Shown piece after piece: positions 26,802 through 40,200 of a stretch of 64,000 nucleotides of DNA. The notes below the pieces were generated by a model. That model saw only the letters and a program-made list of their open reading frames with translations. It was not told the DNA's origin and searched no databases. Source of the stretch: Apricaphanius iberus (Eukaryota > Chordata > Actinopteri > Cyprinodontiformes > Aphaniidae); assembly GCA_028564705.1 (NCBI GenBank), contig JAPXFQ010000494.1, positions 1,612,001-1,676,000 on the forward strand. The letters run 5' to 3'. Position 1 is the stretch's first letter, and the number at the start of each line of letters is the position of its first letter. A program made the position numbers and the translations under genes.

Positions 26802-27115
26802 TGTTATGATCTGTCTCCGTCTCTGTCTACGTCTCACTTCCTCCCTGTTTGTTTCTCCCTTTTTCCTCCTTGTCTGTGTCAGTCAGCCTGTGTCCTCGTT
26901 TGTGTTATTGAACTCACCTGTCATCCATTGTGTAACTAGTCTTCCCTGTGTTGTCCTGCCCTTTCATGTCGCACTCCCTTCGCTACTAACCTCCCATCGT
27001 TATGTTCCTCGTCTTGTGCTCCCTGGAAATATTATTATCTGGATCGTAATAAAATATGGGAAATAACCAATCTAACCTTGAATCTGCACCTGAGTCCGAC
27101 CTTCCCGATCTGACA
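26802..27115 (+). mobile_element. Second solo LTR
   Basis: 314 bp from TGTTATGATCTG to CCCGATCTGACA, pyrimidine-rich, with AATAAAATATGGG about 70 bp from the end. Flanks TATAT and TATGT agree at 4 of 5 bases. No internal retroelement sequence is attached, so it is probably a recombinational solo LTR. Confidence 0.65.
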
Positions 27116-30100
27116 TATGTTGGTCCATCTAGTGTAGGCTTCACCTAAAACTGCTCTAGTTTTGGTTGTTGTGCGGTCACTCCTCTCCTGAGATGGATAA
27201 CGATATCTCTGGGGCTCTGAAGCAGCTGCTCGACTTGCTGACTCCACCATTCTTCCTAGTGCCAGTCGAGCTGAGCCGACTACATAGTTGTATCATAGAG
27301 ATTGTTTCTGTCAACCCACAATCTGCTGCCACTACTGGCTGGTAGATGTAAACATAACGTGATTGTCGGGCCCGATTTGAATCTTCATTTTATCATATTT
27401 TAATTCAAATATGAATTGTTGAAGACATGTACTTTAATTCTGCATACTTAATTCCCCTCTAAAAGCCCCGTGTATGTATTATTTTTCAATGTAACTTTTT
27501 ATGGAAATGTTCCTTATATAACCTTTATTAAGGTGATGAACAGTCCCTGTTTTTCTCCTGACACAGCACTTGGATCTCAAAAAGTTGCTGTAAAAATTCA
27601 AGCAGGTTATGTTCCTTCTTTTACTGAGTAGTGGGTTCCATTTGGCCCCTCAACCGTAAAAGCCTTTCTGGAAAAAGTACATCACCAATGATTTTAATTC
27701 TTTATTTATTTTCAATATTCCATAATGCATATTTATATAGGTATTTGTTAGAAAGGGAGATAAGTTGAAGTAAAGTCTTATTTAGCCCTACCCCCTTCAT
27801 CAAGCATACATGACCTGCAAGTGACGATTTCGATTTTTCAAACAAGGGAAAGAGAAGCAACACAACCAAGATAATTTATTTTATTGATGAATATTTTCGT
27901 TACCATGGCAGTTCCATCCGCTCCTCTCTAGCATATTTTTTTTTAATATGTGCTTTATATGGTCTTTTGAACTGGCTTATGTTATTACGCTGTTATTACG
28001 CTGTCTTCTGATAGACTGCTCCATAATTTAACCCTTGCCATAGAAGTGCACATTCTTTTTAATGTTCTTACAGTAAAAATGTTAAAATTAATTTAGCTAT
28101 TAAGTTATATTCACCAACCATTTCAACAAACAATTGCATATTTTTTTTAGCAGGTAAATTATTTCTGGTTTTAAATATTATTTGTGCAGTTTTAAATTTG
28201 ACCCAGTCTGGAAATTTCATGCATCCCATTTTTATAAAAAAAAAATTGTGTGCTCTTTGTTTATTACTTTATTGATCCATCTAATTGTCTTTTTCTGTAT
28301 TGTTATTGAGTGGATATTACTTTTATAAGTGTTGCTTGCAAACTTCTACACAGGAGTTTTAATATGGATAGTAGTAGTAGAAATAATGTACTATATAATG
28401 TATAAAGAGCTTTCAGGTTGAGGATATGTTTCGTTTTCCATAGAATACCAATGCTCTACCCAGTTTACAACAAGCAAAATTTGATTTAGATTTAGATGAT
28501 CCTTCTGTTGCTAGATTTTCACCTTACAGACCAAACATATTCTTGTTCACCTTTCTCACCCAGTTTCTCTTCGGTTAGTTGGCAAGTTGGCGAGATCCAG
28601 ATCAAATAACGCAGGCCGTCATGTATTTTTGGGCTGTTCAATGCTGCCAACCAGATTTTTGCTTTGACACTATTCGGTTTCTCAGTTTTATAGACAAGAC
28701 GTTTACCTTCATTGTTCGGTTTTTGCTCTGATATCCCAAATCACCGTTCAGCCCTGTATAGAAAAACATGTTTTGTTTCAAATCACAGTCAAACATTGCA
28801 GGTGGAAAAACAACAAAAGTTAAAAGAAAGGAATAGACTTTCAGTCTTAGAACTAAGAGGGGGCAAACACCTGCAAAGGTGCTGCCTTAGACCATAAATG
28901 ATTTTTCCTGTAATATGGCATTTTTAAATGGCGTATATGTTGAATATGATAATAGAACTTTCTCCTCATTGTCAGAATTAGAGGGTGTTTCATGCCAGTG
29001 AATGAAGATAGCCTCGATAATTATTTAGACATGATCCAAATTACCTCAAATAATTGTGATTACATGGCTATTGTGAGTGTAGCAGGCGTGGGAGGAGATG
29101 AGGAGGTGTTGCTGGTTGTCAGACAGCATCAAAGACACCAGAGGAGTGTTTTGTTTTGGTGAGGATCGTGTCTGGTCTGGAAATGTCTTGAATTTTTTAT
29201 TTAAATATTTTCCTGTGGGAAAAAAATATTTGGACAAAATATTTTTTGCCGGATATATTCCTAAACCAACCAACCAGGACAGTTCGCCAGTTCATCTCAG
29301 TATCGCTAAACCTCACCATCTAAAAAGCACAACCAACTATCCACGGACACATGTCCGTCCATTCATCTGTCTGTCCTTTTTCTGAATCACATAAGTTTGG
29401 AGCATGCAGTGACAGGGGTCTTTGCACAATCTTTTAAGTAATTAGTAAATCTTGCTCTTCTCGCATGTTGTCTTTTCTTTAGATAAGTCAGCAGATTTTC
29501 TACAGAATTTAGACCAAGAAACAGAGAAAAGTGTCAATTTTCTAACTGTTGAGCCATTTCTGCGTTAATTTGGACCCATGCTTGGATAATTCTTTAACTC
29601 AATAACCAAATACGTTCCAGTGTTTCTGGCAGAGGCCAGCAGTTCTTTTTTATATCTCCTGATGTGTCAAAGATGAACATATTAACAATTGGCACAAGGT
29701 GCTTTTTGAAATATGTATTTTTTGATTTACTCCAAACTCCCCTGCCAGTATTTGATGCAGCAAAGCTAAATTTTAGCTCCAGTTGATTAACGCTCACGGT
29801 TCCAGTTAAACCTTACACGTTCAGGTTTGTGATGGCAGGACGGAAACATACATTTTCTTCTGGCTTCACTCTGAAACAACACTCCATTTTAATGTTGCTC
29901 TAACTGTGATAGGTTCTCCATAGGAGTCAATACCTGACTTATGACAGGGTGAAATCTACTTCAGTTTATCGGCATGTTTTCATTCTTCCTCATTTTTAAG
30001 AGTGGCCAAGAGGAGTGACCTTCTGTATCACATCATTTTCATACACCAGGAGAAAAAAAAGATATTCCCAAAGAAAATATGGAGGGCACTCTAAGTTGAA

Positions 30101-31041
30101 TCTTTTACAAAAATGCATTGTTAAAGGAGAAGATGCAAAGTATATTCAGTTAAAAACAAGATAAATATTCAAGAGAAAGAGAAGTTGTGCAGCTTGATCT
30201 GAAATTGAATCTGGACTAAACAGTCCTTATGCAGAACGCAGCCGTATTGGCTCTGACAGACAAGTGAGAAACACACATGAGCACACATGAAAACACAGTG
30301 TCATGGTAGACAGATGGCATGATTTGACAGAGATCAGACTTGTTTGCTTGGTCTTTTTGGTGCAGTTCTGTGTTTTTGGTTGTTTATTTATAACGTATTA
30401 CACTGCCAGAAGAAATTACGTGGCAGGCGGCAAGGAGCAGAGAGGGGGGGTTGGGGGGGCGAAATGTTTCTGTATGCTCATTCTGCTTTCACACTCGTCT
30501 CCATCAGTGTTTCAGGTTCCTCTGCCTGCTGGCATCTTCAGCTCGGCTCTGATTCACTGCAACTCCGAAGCATGTTTGTTGGTTTTACGGTGGTTGAAGT
30601 GTGTGTGTGTGTGTGAGGGAATTATAACCTCATATGGATCAACAGTTGTGTGACAAACAGAACAACTCTGCAATTTATGTCCTTGGCCCCGTTCAGGCAA
30701 AAAAAAAAAAAAATGGAATCCATAATTTTATTATTGGTTTGCTGTAAATAAATATGAAGAACTGAAAATCAGAGTTAATGAGCAGTTGATGTTTGTGTAA
30801 CTGTGACACAACGTAATCCCTAAACATGCAAAAGCAGAAGCAGGAGCCTCAGGCAGTATGTCTGTTCTTCTCACTGCTCCAGTGTTGGATGGGAATTCAG
30901 ACTGTCCTGTCCTTTTCAAACCAGTGCTCACCTTATGCGTTTAGCATTGGGAGGAATTTTTCTTCCAGTTGTGCTACTTTGTTAACCACGTTTTAGAAAG
31001 GTGAGATAATGTTGTAATTAAGGACTTCTCTGTGTTTGCAG

Positions 31042-31134
31042 ATCCCAGTGAGACGGTGGCACTTCCCTGCGTGCATGACTGTAAGGGTGTGAGTGTGTGT
31101 GTGTGTGAGAGCAAGTGAGCGCCAGCGCTCCCAC
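31042..31134 (+). other. lime1: lime1 5'UTR part of the first coding exon
   Basis: Follows the acceptor CTCTGTGTTTGCAG. It contains a (GT)n run at 31088-31107 and ends at CCCAC|ATGG. The -3 base is C, so the start context is only moderate (+4 is G). The segment carries the end of a predicted upstream reading frame (stop 31116-31118), discussed as a finding. Confidence 0.6.
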
Positions 31135-31268
31135 ATGGCCTCCATGCAGGACGGGCTGAACTTCACGGCTCCTCCCTACGGCAAGGTCCTGCTGCTGGGC
31201 GCTATCGCTGCTGCCTCAGCCTTTGTTGTTACCATTCTTATTGTAGTGCTCTGCGTGGGCTGCCAGAG
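31135..31268 (+). CDS. lime1: lime1 coding exon 1 (ectodomain, membrane helix, CxxC)
   Basis: Encodes MASMQDGLNFTAPPYGK, then a helix of about 24 hydrophobic residues ending in VVLCVGCQ. The first ATG is used; a second at codon 4 is possible. The donor is CAGAG|GTGAGA, leaving phase 2. C40 and C43 immediately after the helix are expected palmitoylation sites for raft targeting. Confidence 0.9.
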
Positions 31269-34200
31269 GTGAGAGCAACACCACATGATCCATGCACACA
31301 CTTATGCATTTGAACTTTCGTATGTAAATCCACTTTTAGTTAAAAACACACCTGCAATGGTAAGAACACTGCAAAACCCGAATAGAAGTAGTCGTGCTAA
31401 GTTAATAATTCAATGAATCTCAAATATCAAAAAATATTTCCACCTTAAGGATTGCTTCTTCTTTTGCACTGAAGTCTTGTAGACCATCAGATATAACAAA
31501 GACCAAACCTATGAGAAAATTAAAAGATGCTTAAAAAAAATAGCTTATTGATTACGGCAAAAAGGATTAGCCAACCCAACCTGGTTCTATGTTAAAAAGT
31601 AACCCCCTACCTGTTAAATCACAAGTTAATTGTGACTAACCACTTAATTTAAACTAGCCACACCCTATTCAGAGCTATACCAGACTTCTATCATCAAAAA
31701 ACTAACATAAACAGAATCTGAAGTAGGCTACAAGATTCTAAAAAAAAGGTAACACATCATGTCCCAAACTAAGGTAAATGTATACAAGAACAGATGAGAA
31801 ACAAAGTCCTTGACTGGCAAGACACACAAGCCATTTCTAAGGCTTTGCAACTGAACTGAAGTGAATATATCAATATATTCAAAAATGGGGGAAAAATTGG
31901 AACCGTTGGATTGAAACCTATGATAATGCAAGATAACAGTGTTACGAACTGCAAAATATTTAATTAATAGATACATTTTCCCCTTTTTTTCTAGTTGAAT
32001 GTAGGTGGATAGCCTCTTTTCTTATTCCAAGTTTATTACTTTTTGACCCTAAAATACCTAATTGATACAGAGATTATGGAGAAACGATGATGTGATATTA
32101 AGTAGGAGAATCTGCTGAGTAATGTAAGAAATAAAGTAGGCCTGGCCGGAATACTGGTTCATACCGAAAACCGGTGTTTATTTTCATTATGTTATTAATT
32201 TTAATATACTGCTATACCGGTGAATAGCGCAGACAACTTCCGGAGCGTTTAATGTGGAAAAGTGTTTCAGCGTGCACCGATTTCACTGCTCACGCTCCTC
32301 CCCACAGTGTGAAAAGTAAAGTTTTTAACTAAGTACAGCTGTTGGCAGGAGCTATCAGAGCGGAGCACACAATGCTGATAAAGTAATTACAAAAAGAGGA
32401 GTCGCGTCTGTAGTTTAGAAGTTTATCTGCTTTAAGCGATCAGACAAGAACCGAACAGCATATCTTTTACAAGCGCTATTGTGAGTCACCAGTAGAGGAA
32501 GTGTTGAGCACAATTTGACCGTCTGTAGGTTCAACTGCTCAACAGCGGCAAAACCAGTAAGAAACAAATAAAAAATAGCGGTAAATATGTTTTGCATACC
32601 ATCTACAATACTTCGGCCATCTTTTTATCTGAATACTAACCAGCTAATGATCTCCTATGGTCGCCATGTTTATTTTACTTCTTCTTTGGCACTATCCGGT
32701 CGGATTCTGTACTCTGCCCCCTAGCGGGATTGTTCAGTACTACATGCAAAGCCAGTACAAGATACAATTTGCTGCTTGCATCAACGTGAGGTTAAAACAA
32801 AAGTATACTTTCAGCAGTTAGAACATCAAGAATGTCTACTAAAATAATAATCATTTTCATTCCTTTTATATCATTCACCTGTGTCTGGAAAAAACCCCAA
32901 CATGATCCAGTCCATTTCACAGTAAAATGGGCTTTTTAAGATAATGTGGATATGAACAGTCTTGCATGGAAAAAAAATACAGTTAAATACCGTGATACTG
33001 ATATGTTTTTTTAAAAATACGATATAAAAATGTTACCATACTGCCCAGCCCTAAAGTAAAGAGCTATTTTTGGAATGCCCACTTCCTCAAATCATAGTGC
33101 TCTATATTTTGTTCAATTGCTCTGCTTTGTCTCAGCATGATTTTAAGTTTTGGAAAGAATATTGTGAGAACATTTACTGCAATTATGTTTTTACATTTTA
33201 AAAGAGCATAGTGCATAGTTGTGACTGAGCAAGTGAAAATTTCAAGAGCAGTTTTAGGAGACATAGGTACTTGGTTACTAGGTGATTTCCTCCCTTTTAG
33301 GACAGCAGGTAGAAGGGCTGCAAGTGACAATTTAAACCTCAAACAAAACCGTCAGTACGAACACTATGAATCATATATAAATAATCCTCTACCTTTGAGT
33401 GGGACATACTTCTGATGGTCAGACATGTACTTCTAGTGTTTTATTTAGGAGATATAAAAGCTTAAACAACATCGAAAAAAACTCTACAAACAAAACAGCA
33501 AAACAGTTTTTACAAGAAACAATAACAAAAATAATCTTTATTTGTTTCTTTGTCTTTGATTAAAAATGGCATCTCAAACTTTATTTCTTGATTATTACCT
33601 TTCTGCTATCACCCTAATCCTTAGCTTAGGTCAGGTCTGTGCCTGGGTCACTCAAGGATGTTGTTTTTTTCCAGTCAGAAGAAACATGCTGCTAACATTA
33701 AAAGAAAGGAGTAATTTAGAGTTGGGGTGTGTGTTACTTCTATTTTGGGAGGATTTAACTGAAAACTCCTATGTTTTCAAATATTTATTGTAAGTGTACA
33801 TCTAAAGAAGAAACTATACAGGACTGAAATCTGCTGAAATAAATTTTGTATTAGAACTGTGCACAGAATGTAGAAAATGTCTAGACTTTGAGTAGTCTGT
33901 ATAAAGTTGAGCTATGGAGCTCCAAAAACGGTTGTGGCTCCTCACTCCTTTCACCAAAATGTCTTTCTTCCTCTCTTTTATGATTTTTTAAAACACTAGT
34001 TATTTTTCATGTATTCCTTTTCAAAGTTGTCGTTGAGAAGTGGTAAACTGAAAATCCTGATGGAAACCGAGAAATAAGCTAATAAATGTACCTAATAATG
34101 ATAGGTTTAGCGATTTAAGGCTATCTTACAGTTTTATGAATATTACTGAACCAATGGCTCATAATATCTAAAAAGAAATCTATAGAATATCTTTTTACCT

Positions 34201-37200
34201 TTCCACTAAGGAATCTTCATTACACACTTAAAAAAAGAACAATGAAATACATTTCTTGGGATTCAGATTTAACAACCAAGAAGGGTTGTGATCAGCTGAA
34301 TCAAGCATTCACTTACTTAATAATCAACTAACCAGTGTCTACTCAATTATGACTATCTAAGCAGAGAACCACACAAACTACATGAAATGACTAAAAATGA
34401 AAACATCACTCCACCAACAAAACCAAACATTTAATGACACTGAAATGTTTTTCTCTGTCTGAATTACTCAAGCAGTTTTTTTTTTCTTGATGGATTACAG
34501 TTTTCCCTCAGTCTTTAAGTCTTTCTGTAGAACAATGCTCTTCCGTCAAGGAGTCGTCACAAGGGAGTGATCTACCAATCAAAAGACCTGGGGGTAACAT
34601 TAAAGCTATGCCATGTTTATCTACAGCACCTTCTTTGGACTTCAGAACAACTTCTTCTCAGTTAAAAAGTGTAAACTGTCTTTTGTTCCGGCTAGTATAA
34701 CTACTATGGCTGTTGGTTTTTTTAACATTCAACAACTTCAAACATAAAAACATGCACAAAAACCTGTTTGGGTGAAAAATTTACTTCTACTACTTGAGTG
34801 AAGCTATTAAAATTGGTCTGGAAAGAAAGGGGTCGTAGGGATGAAATATCAAAACTCTGAATGTGCACTGAATGTACACTCGCCTTCTTAATGGATGCTA
34901 TCCAAAGAGATATGCTAAAAAAGGCTGCAGAAGACATGAGGTTTTAAAGACATGATTCATTAACACAATAACCAACAAAGTTGCAGAGTTCTGCTCCTCA
35001 TTTGATTATGAAATACAGCTATTAACATGTTTTGTTTAATCTCTTCTTTAGCTGCCGTTTAAATCATTAAACTTGTTGCAATTTATCAACCCTACAACTC
35101 CTAGCTTTCTCTGCAAGCAACCTTCTAGTTAAAGGTACATTTTTGTGTCCCTGCTGTGACCGAGTTGTAATGAATTGTCAGATTTTTCTGTGATAGAATA
35201 TATTATTTGTAAGTGAACAACCATTTGTTCTTTGAAAATGCTTTCATTACTTATCTAGATTACATCCACCACTGGCAAGCATATGTGCAACTATGAATCA
35301 ATGCCATTCCCTTGAATGGAGTCACACAATGACTCTGCCTTGCTTAATAAAAAAAAAAAATAGGAGTCAGGCACAAATGCTGCACACTATCGGTGGATCA
35401 GATTTGCATCCTGTATGACAAAGCACTGTGTGTTTTGATCACAGAAAGGGGAAGACGCACAATGTCCCCGCTGAATGTGGAAAACACCGCCTCATGGACA
35501 TGGTGAGTATCAAAAAATCACACGTTTTGATGTTTTGATTGGATTGCAGCCAACATATCGAAATTTAGGACGAAAAGTTAGGAAAGTGGGTTATTTCTTT
35601 ATTAATACAATACTCATTGGCAGCATGTTTTATGAAGTTTCAAAAGCTGAAAGAGCTGTGCCCATAAAAAAAAAATCAATCCTCTCTGTCAACTCCAGAC
35701 AGCTTATTCTGCTATTGACTCTTGTTTGGTTTCATTTGTTTTCGACTGGATGATTGAACTTTGAAGAACATGACAAATAAGATATTACCTCCTAATTTTT
35801 CTAGTTATTGGTTTAACAACCTTCAATGTTTTTATGGATTTTTTCCACACTTTGAAACTATCTTCTAACAACCTTTAGGTAGAATTTGGACTCAGTAGAC
35901 CCGTTTCCAGTATCAGAACTTCAGGGTTATTTTACCGGACTTTCAAGGCATGCGCATGTCTCCATTTACCCATGATGGCTCGAGAGGACCACGTTCCGGG
36001 CCATTTCAGGAACTAAATGACCTGCCGGTAGGGAATCACTGAGTGGGACTAGTCACATTGATTGGTTATAACTTACTGCGTAATGATAGCAGACATCACC
36101 ACACAACTGGCATTTGAAAAATGTGAAGAATTGACAGTTTATAACAAACAGTTTATATTGTTTATAACAAAATGGCAAACAGAAATGCGACAACCTTCCT
36201 TGCGTCTTCCATTGTCGATATCTTGTTATTCTGTGCTGCTGTGATGCTGATCGGTGATGTCACTCCATCCCGAAACTGTTGCAATAAGCTGATGTTTTAG
36301 CAAATTCCTTAAAGTGCAGGTTACAGGTTAATGCCCCAATTAATCTAATGATTATAGAAATACATTAGATAAAAAATAAAAAAGGACTCATATATCGGTT
36401 TTTGCTTTTAGAGTCATTTTTGTGAGAAGACTTAACCTCTGCCAAACCGGAAGTGTTATGGCAGAAGTGAGTACTATCAGCTTGATCGGTAGAAACTATG
36501 GATTTTAATGCCAGCCCTGACACATTAGAAACTTTAAATGTTTACATCTGCACACATGATGAACCACAATCACACAGGTATGATCGTGCTGGATTTCCCA
36601 GATAGCAGAGAGAGATCAGGGAGAGACTTAATGGCCCAAACAAAACATTGCTAAGCGAAGTTAACATCATTAGCCTGGGTGCTGCAAGCTAGTTACACTG
36701 TTTCTTTTACAACAGCAATATTTAGAATGCACATATCCCGTCTGCATGGGGAGCCTAAGTCTCCTCCCCTTCCTGTCGGCCCATGGGTCCCCAAACCCGA
36801 AAAAAAAATGAATCGAAGTAAATGGAGCGATAAAAGTTATTTTCTGGTCCGCTTTGTCTTATGTCCTGAATCACACATATGTTGTAATTCGATTTAAATG
36901 CTAACTAACGATTTATGTTTTGACTGTGTTTGTTTAGTGATTTGGGATGTATTTGATTGTAAAAAATGCGCATTTAAAATGCCTAAAAATCAGAAGTCAG
37001 AAGTTGCATATATGACGTAATTTTGCTAACGGGAGTTAGCACTAGCTATAGCACGTAAAACACTCACCTAGAGCTTGTTGAGCTTCTCCTCCATGCTGGC
37101 TCTCACTCCACCGACTTCTTCACCCCGACATAGCTGCTACTTTCCACATGGTCAGATTTATAGAGGTTTTCTCCATGTTTAATGCTCCTTTCTTCGTCCT

Positions 37201-40200
37201 GGAGGCCACGGCCCTCACTTTCCTTCATCTTCTGCATTTCTGGTCCGCTAAGCGTTTTTACACAAAACCTAAAGTAACTTTTACCTCCGGTCGAAAAGCA
37301 GCGTTTTCTCTGCATCAAAATTAGTTTTTAAAATTCACGGACATCATATGTTCAATCCACGGCACATTTCAAACTGGACCAGAAAATAACTTTAATCACT
37401 CCATTGACTCTCATTTATTTTTTTGGGCATTTGGAGACCCATGGACAGGAAGTAGAAGAGCGTGACTTAGGCTCCCCATAGAGGTGAGCCTCTGATCGAT
37501 CAGTGATCGTGTCTCCGACCTGCAATATTCGAGAAGCAGCCACTGACAGCAGTCATGATTAAGTTGTAGCACCTGATCTTTTCTTCGGTATTTCATGTTA
37601 AACTCCATCACATCACTGGGACTTTAATACTCCTGGCACCCAGACACTAAAGATTGTGGCATATTTTTGGTTGGGTTTTAATTGGAACCCTGTGGACCCT
37701 ATCCTTAAAGTCTGGTGTTTGTAAAGCAAACAATAATTTAACATTTTAAAGAAAATTAACAGAACACACTTATTCTGTATGAAACAAAGCTTGACTGATA
37801 ACTACCTACTGAGCTGAGGTAGCACATACCATGTGACTCTTCCCTCTTACATCACAGGTCAAGGTTATAATGTTTTTAAATAATTTTTTTTTGCAGTTAT
37901 GCTTTGTGGAATAGAAAATACCCTAAACAAACGTCTCGAACAGTAGTTTTGAACAACATTTTATGTGCATTTTAGAAAACATTTAACCTGCAATATGCTC
38001 TATAAAGTTCCAATTTGCCCTGTGAAATTATGTCACCGTCTTCCCACCTAGAAATATCCCAGAACTCATAGTAGAAACGGGCCTATTGCTGGACAAAGTT
38101 TACCTTTGCATGTACATACACTGGCACAGCCCTATATCGTCGTCCAAACATGAACTGTAAATCTGTAGAGAACTGCCAACGGTTATGAACTGCTGATAGG
38201 GTTAGGAAACAATCTTCTTGTGGTGTAGTCTGCCTGGAACACCCTGTTCATAGCGCTTCCCTGTCATTGTCCTATGATGGGATTATGCTCAGGCTCCAAT
38301 TTACAGCTGTAGCAGTGTCTATGGGCAAACATGTGCTATTCAGCCACCATTTAGACATGCGATTGTGAAGACATGGGTTAACAGAAGCTCAAAACAAAGA
38401 ACCAATAGCAGAATAAGATGCTTGCTCACTTCCTTGATGGATTGGATTGAATGGTTTTGTGTTAAAGGGACTATATCATGCTATTTTACAGCTTTAAACC
38501 TCTGGGACAGACATATATATGATAAAATGTTACCGTAGGTGTTATATGGTATTAATTTCTCCTGAAATTTAATTAGTGTCCTGCAGTTAATGTTGGACCA
38601 CGAAGTAAAATGGCTCATTTCTCTATAAATCCACCTCCTGCCCCACCAAACCACCCCCTGCTCCCCTCCTCTCCCCCGCTCCACTCCTCTCCCATCCAGA
38701 GCTGCTCTAACTGAGAAAAAGAGCTGAGCCTTAAAAAGCAGTCTGACTTTAAACTTAAGTGCACCAACTACCACAATGAAACTGTGTTAAATTAAGGGCG
38801 TTTACTGAACATTCTGAGATGCTACAGATCAATTAATTAACCACACAATGCTGTTATAAGATCACATAAGCAGCTTGATAAATGGCTAAGGCTTCTTTGA
38901 TCCAGCTGCTTCTTTAAGAATGTAGAATTAAGCAAATTAACCAAACAGGTGTGTTCCCAGAGAAAGTAAAACTCCAACAAAAAAAGTTGTTTCAGCAGGT
39001 AACACCGGAGCAGCTATCTGGTGCAGATACCTCTCTTTTTTTTTTTTTTTGCAGACACCTCTGGCACCTGCTATTGGTAACATAGGGGCTGATTTATTAC
39101 GGTTTGAGCTTGTTAAAACCTGGGCAAACCTTTGCACAGCATCGCAAAAACAGGCTCTGGCTGATCTATCAACGCAATCCATTTAGCACTTTTGCCCTTG
39201 ATGAATATGGAATCTGGGCATTTTCTGTAAGAAGACGCAAAATATTGGGAGGAGAATAGGCAAAGAAGTAGGCGTTCAAGGCGCAGTGTGATTTACGAAG
39301 CATAAACATGTTTGCGCCGGCTATTTTAGCGCCTACTTTTAGCTCTTCTGAAAAGCACGTCTTAATTAACGCTACCACATTCAACATGATTTTATTATTG
39401 ACAAACAAAAAATGTCAGTCACACACATTATAAAATAAGAGTAATTAACACTCTAATGGCATTAAACCTGAGAGTTATGTAAATATTTACCTGTTTTCCC
39501 CAAAAAAAGCATTATAACTCACTGCGCTCTCGTGTCTCCACCTGGTGAAGATGGGCTGAACACACATTGATCCACATAATGGATCCTCATTAGTTTCTGA
39601 CGTAGTGGTTAACATTCCTGGAGTCCAATTAATAAAATGTAGTAATCATATACAATACCACAATGATAATTGGCACTATGTATGACATTTTAAAAACTAA
39701 ATTCAGACATGCTGCACTTTTAATCAGTCTAACCCCGATGTGTGCATGCAGCAGAGAGCAGCGCATGTAACCCGCATGAATTACATTCATTACTGACAAA
39801 CAAAAAACAGAATTCACAACATTTTTGTCTCATTTTTGTGCCAAAGACGCATCATGGATCCATGTGCATTATTCCTCCTCTCTCTAGCCGTTGTGCAGCT
39901 CGCATTAGCGTCTACAAACTCCTAATTTGAATACTGCTGCTTGCGCATGTAGAGAATTGCTCATGTAATCTTAACAAATAACCCGCAAATTAAGGATAAC
40001 CCACATGCGCAAACGTTTGGCGCTGCACACAATTTTGCGGTCATTAGTAGGAATGTTGAGGTGCAGCTGTTTAGAGAGCAGGATTCAGGAGGATTACTCA
40101 GACGTGCGTGAAATAAGCCAAAAAAACCACTCTGTTGGTGGTGGTGGGGGGATTGCATTACCAGCTGATTGAAAACTCCGAAAACTATATTTTGCATGAT

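Larger units (their letters stand above)
11149..31041. other. Putative lime1 intron 1 (19.9 kb, repeat-dense)
   Basis: If the 11-kb exon is spliced to 31042, this whole stretch is one intron. It contains the transposons listed separately. The quieter parts (11149-12160, 16851-18260, 20830-21460, 21755-24000, 27120-31041) show no coding exon on either strand. 17490-17570 holds (CT)n and (CA)n tracts, and 27640-28700 looks like old unclassified repeat. Confidence 0.5.
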
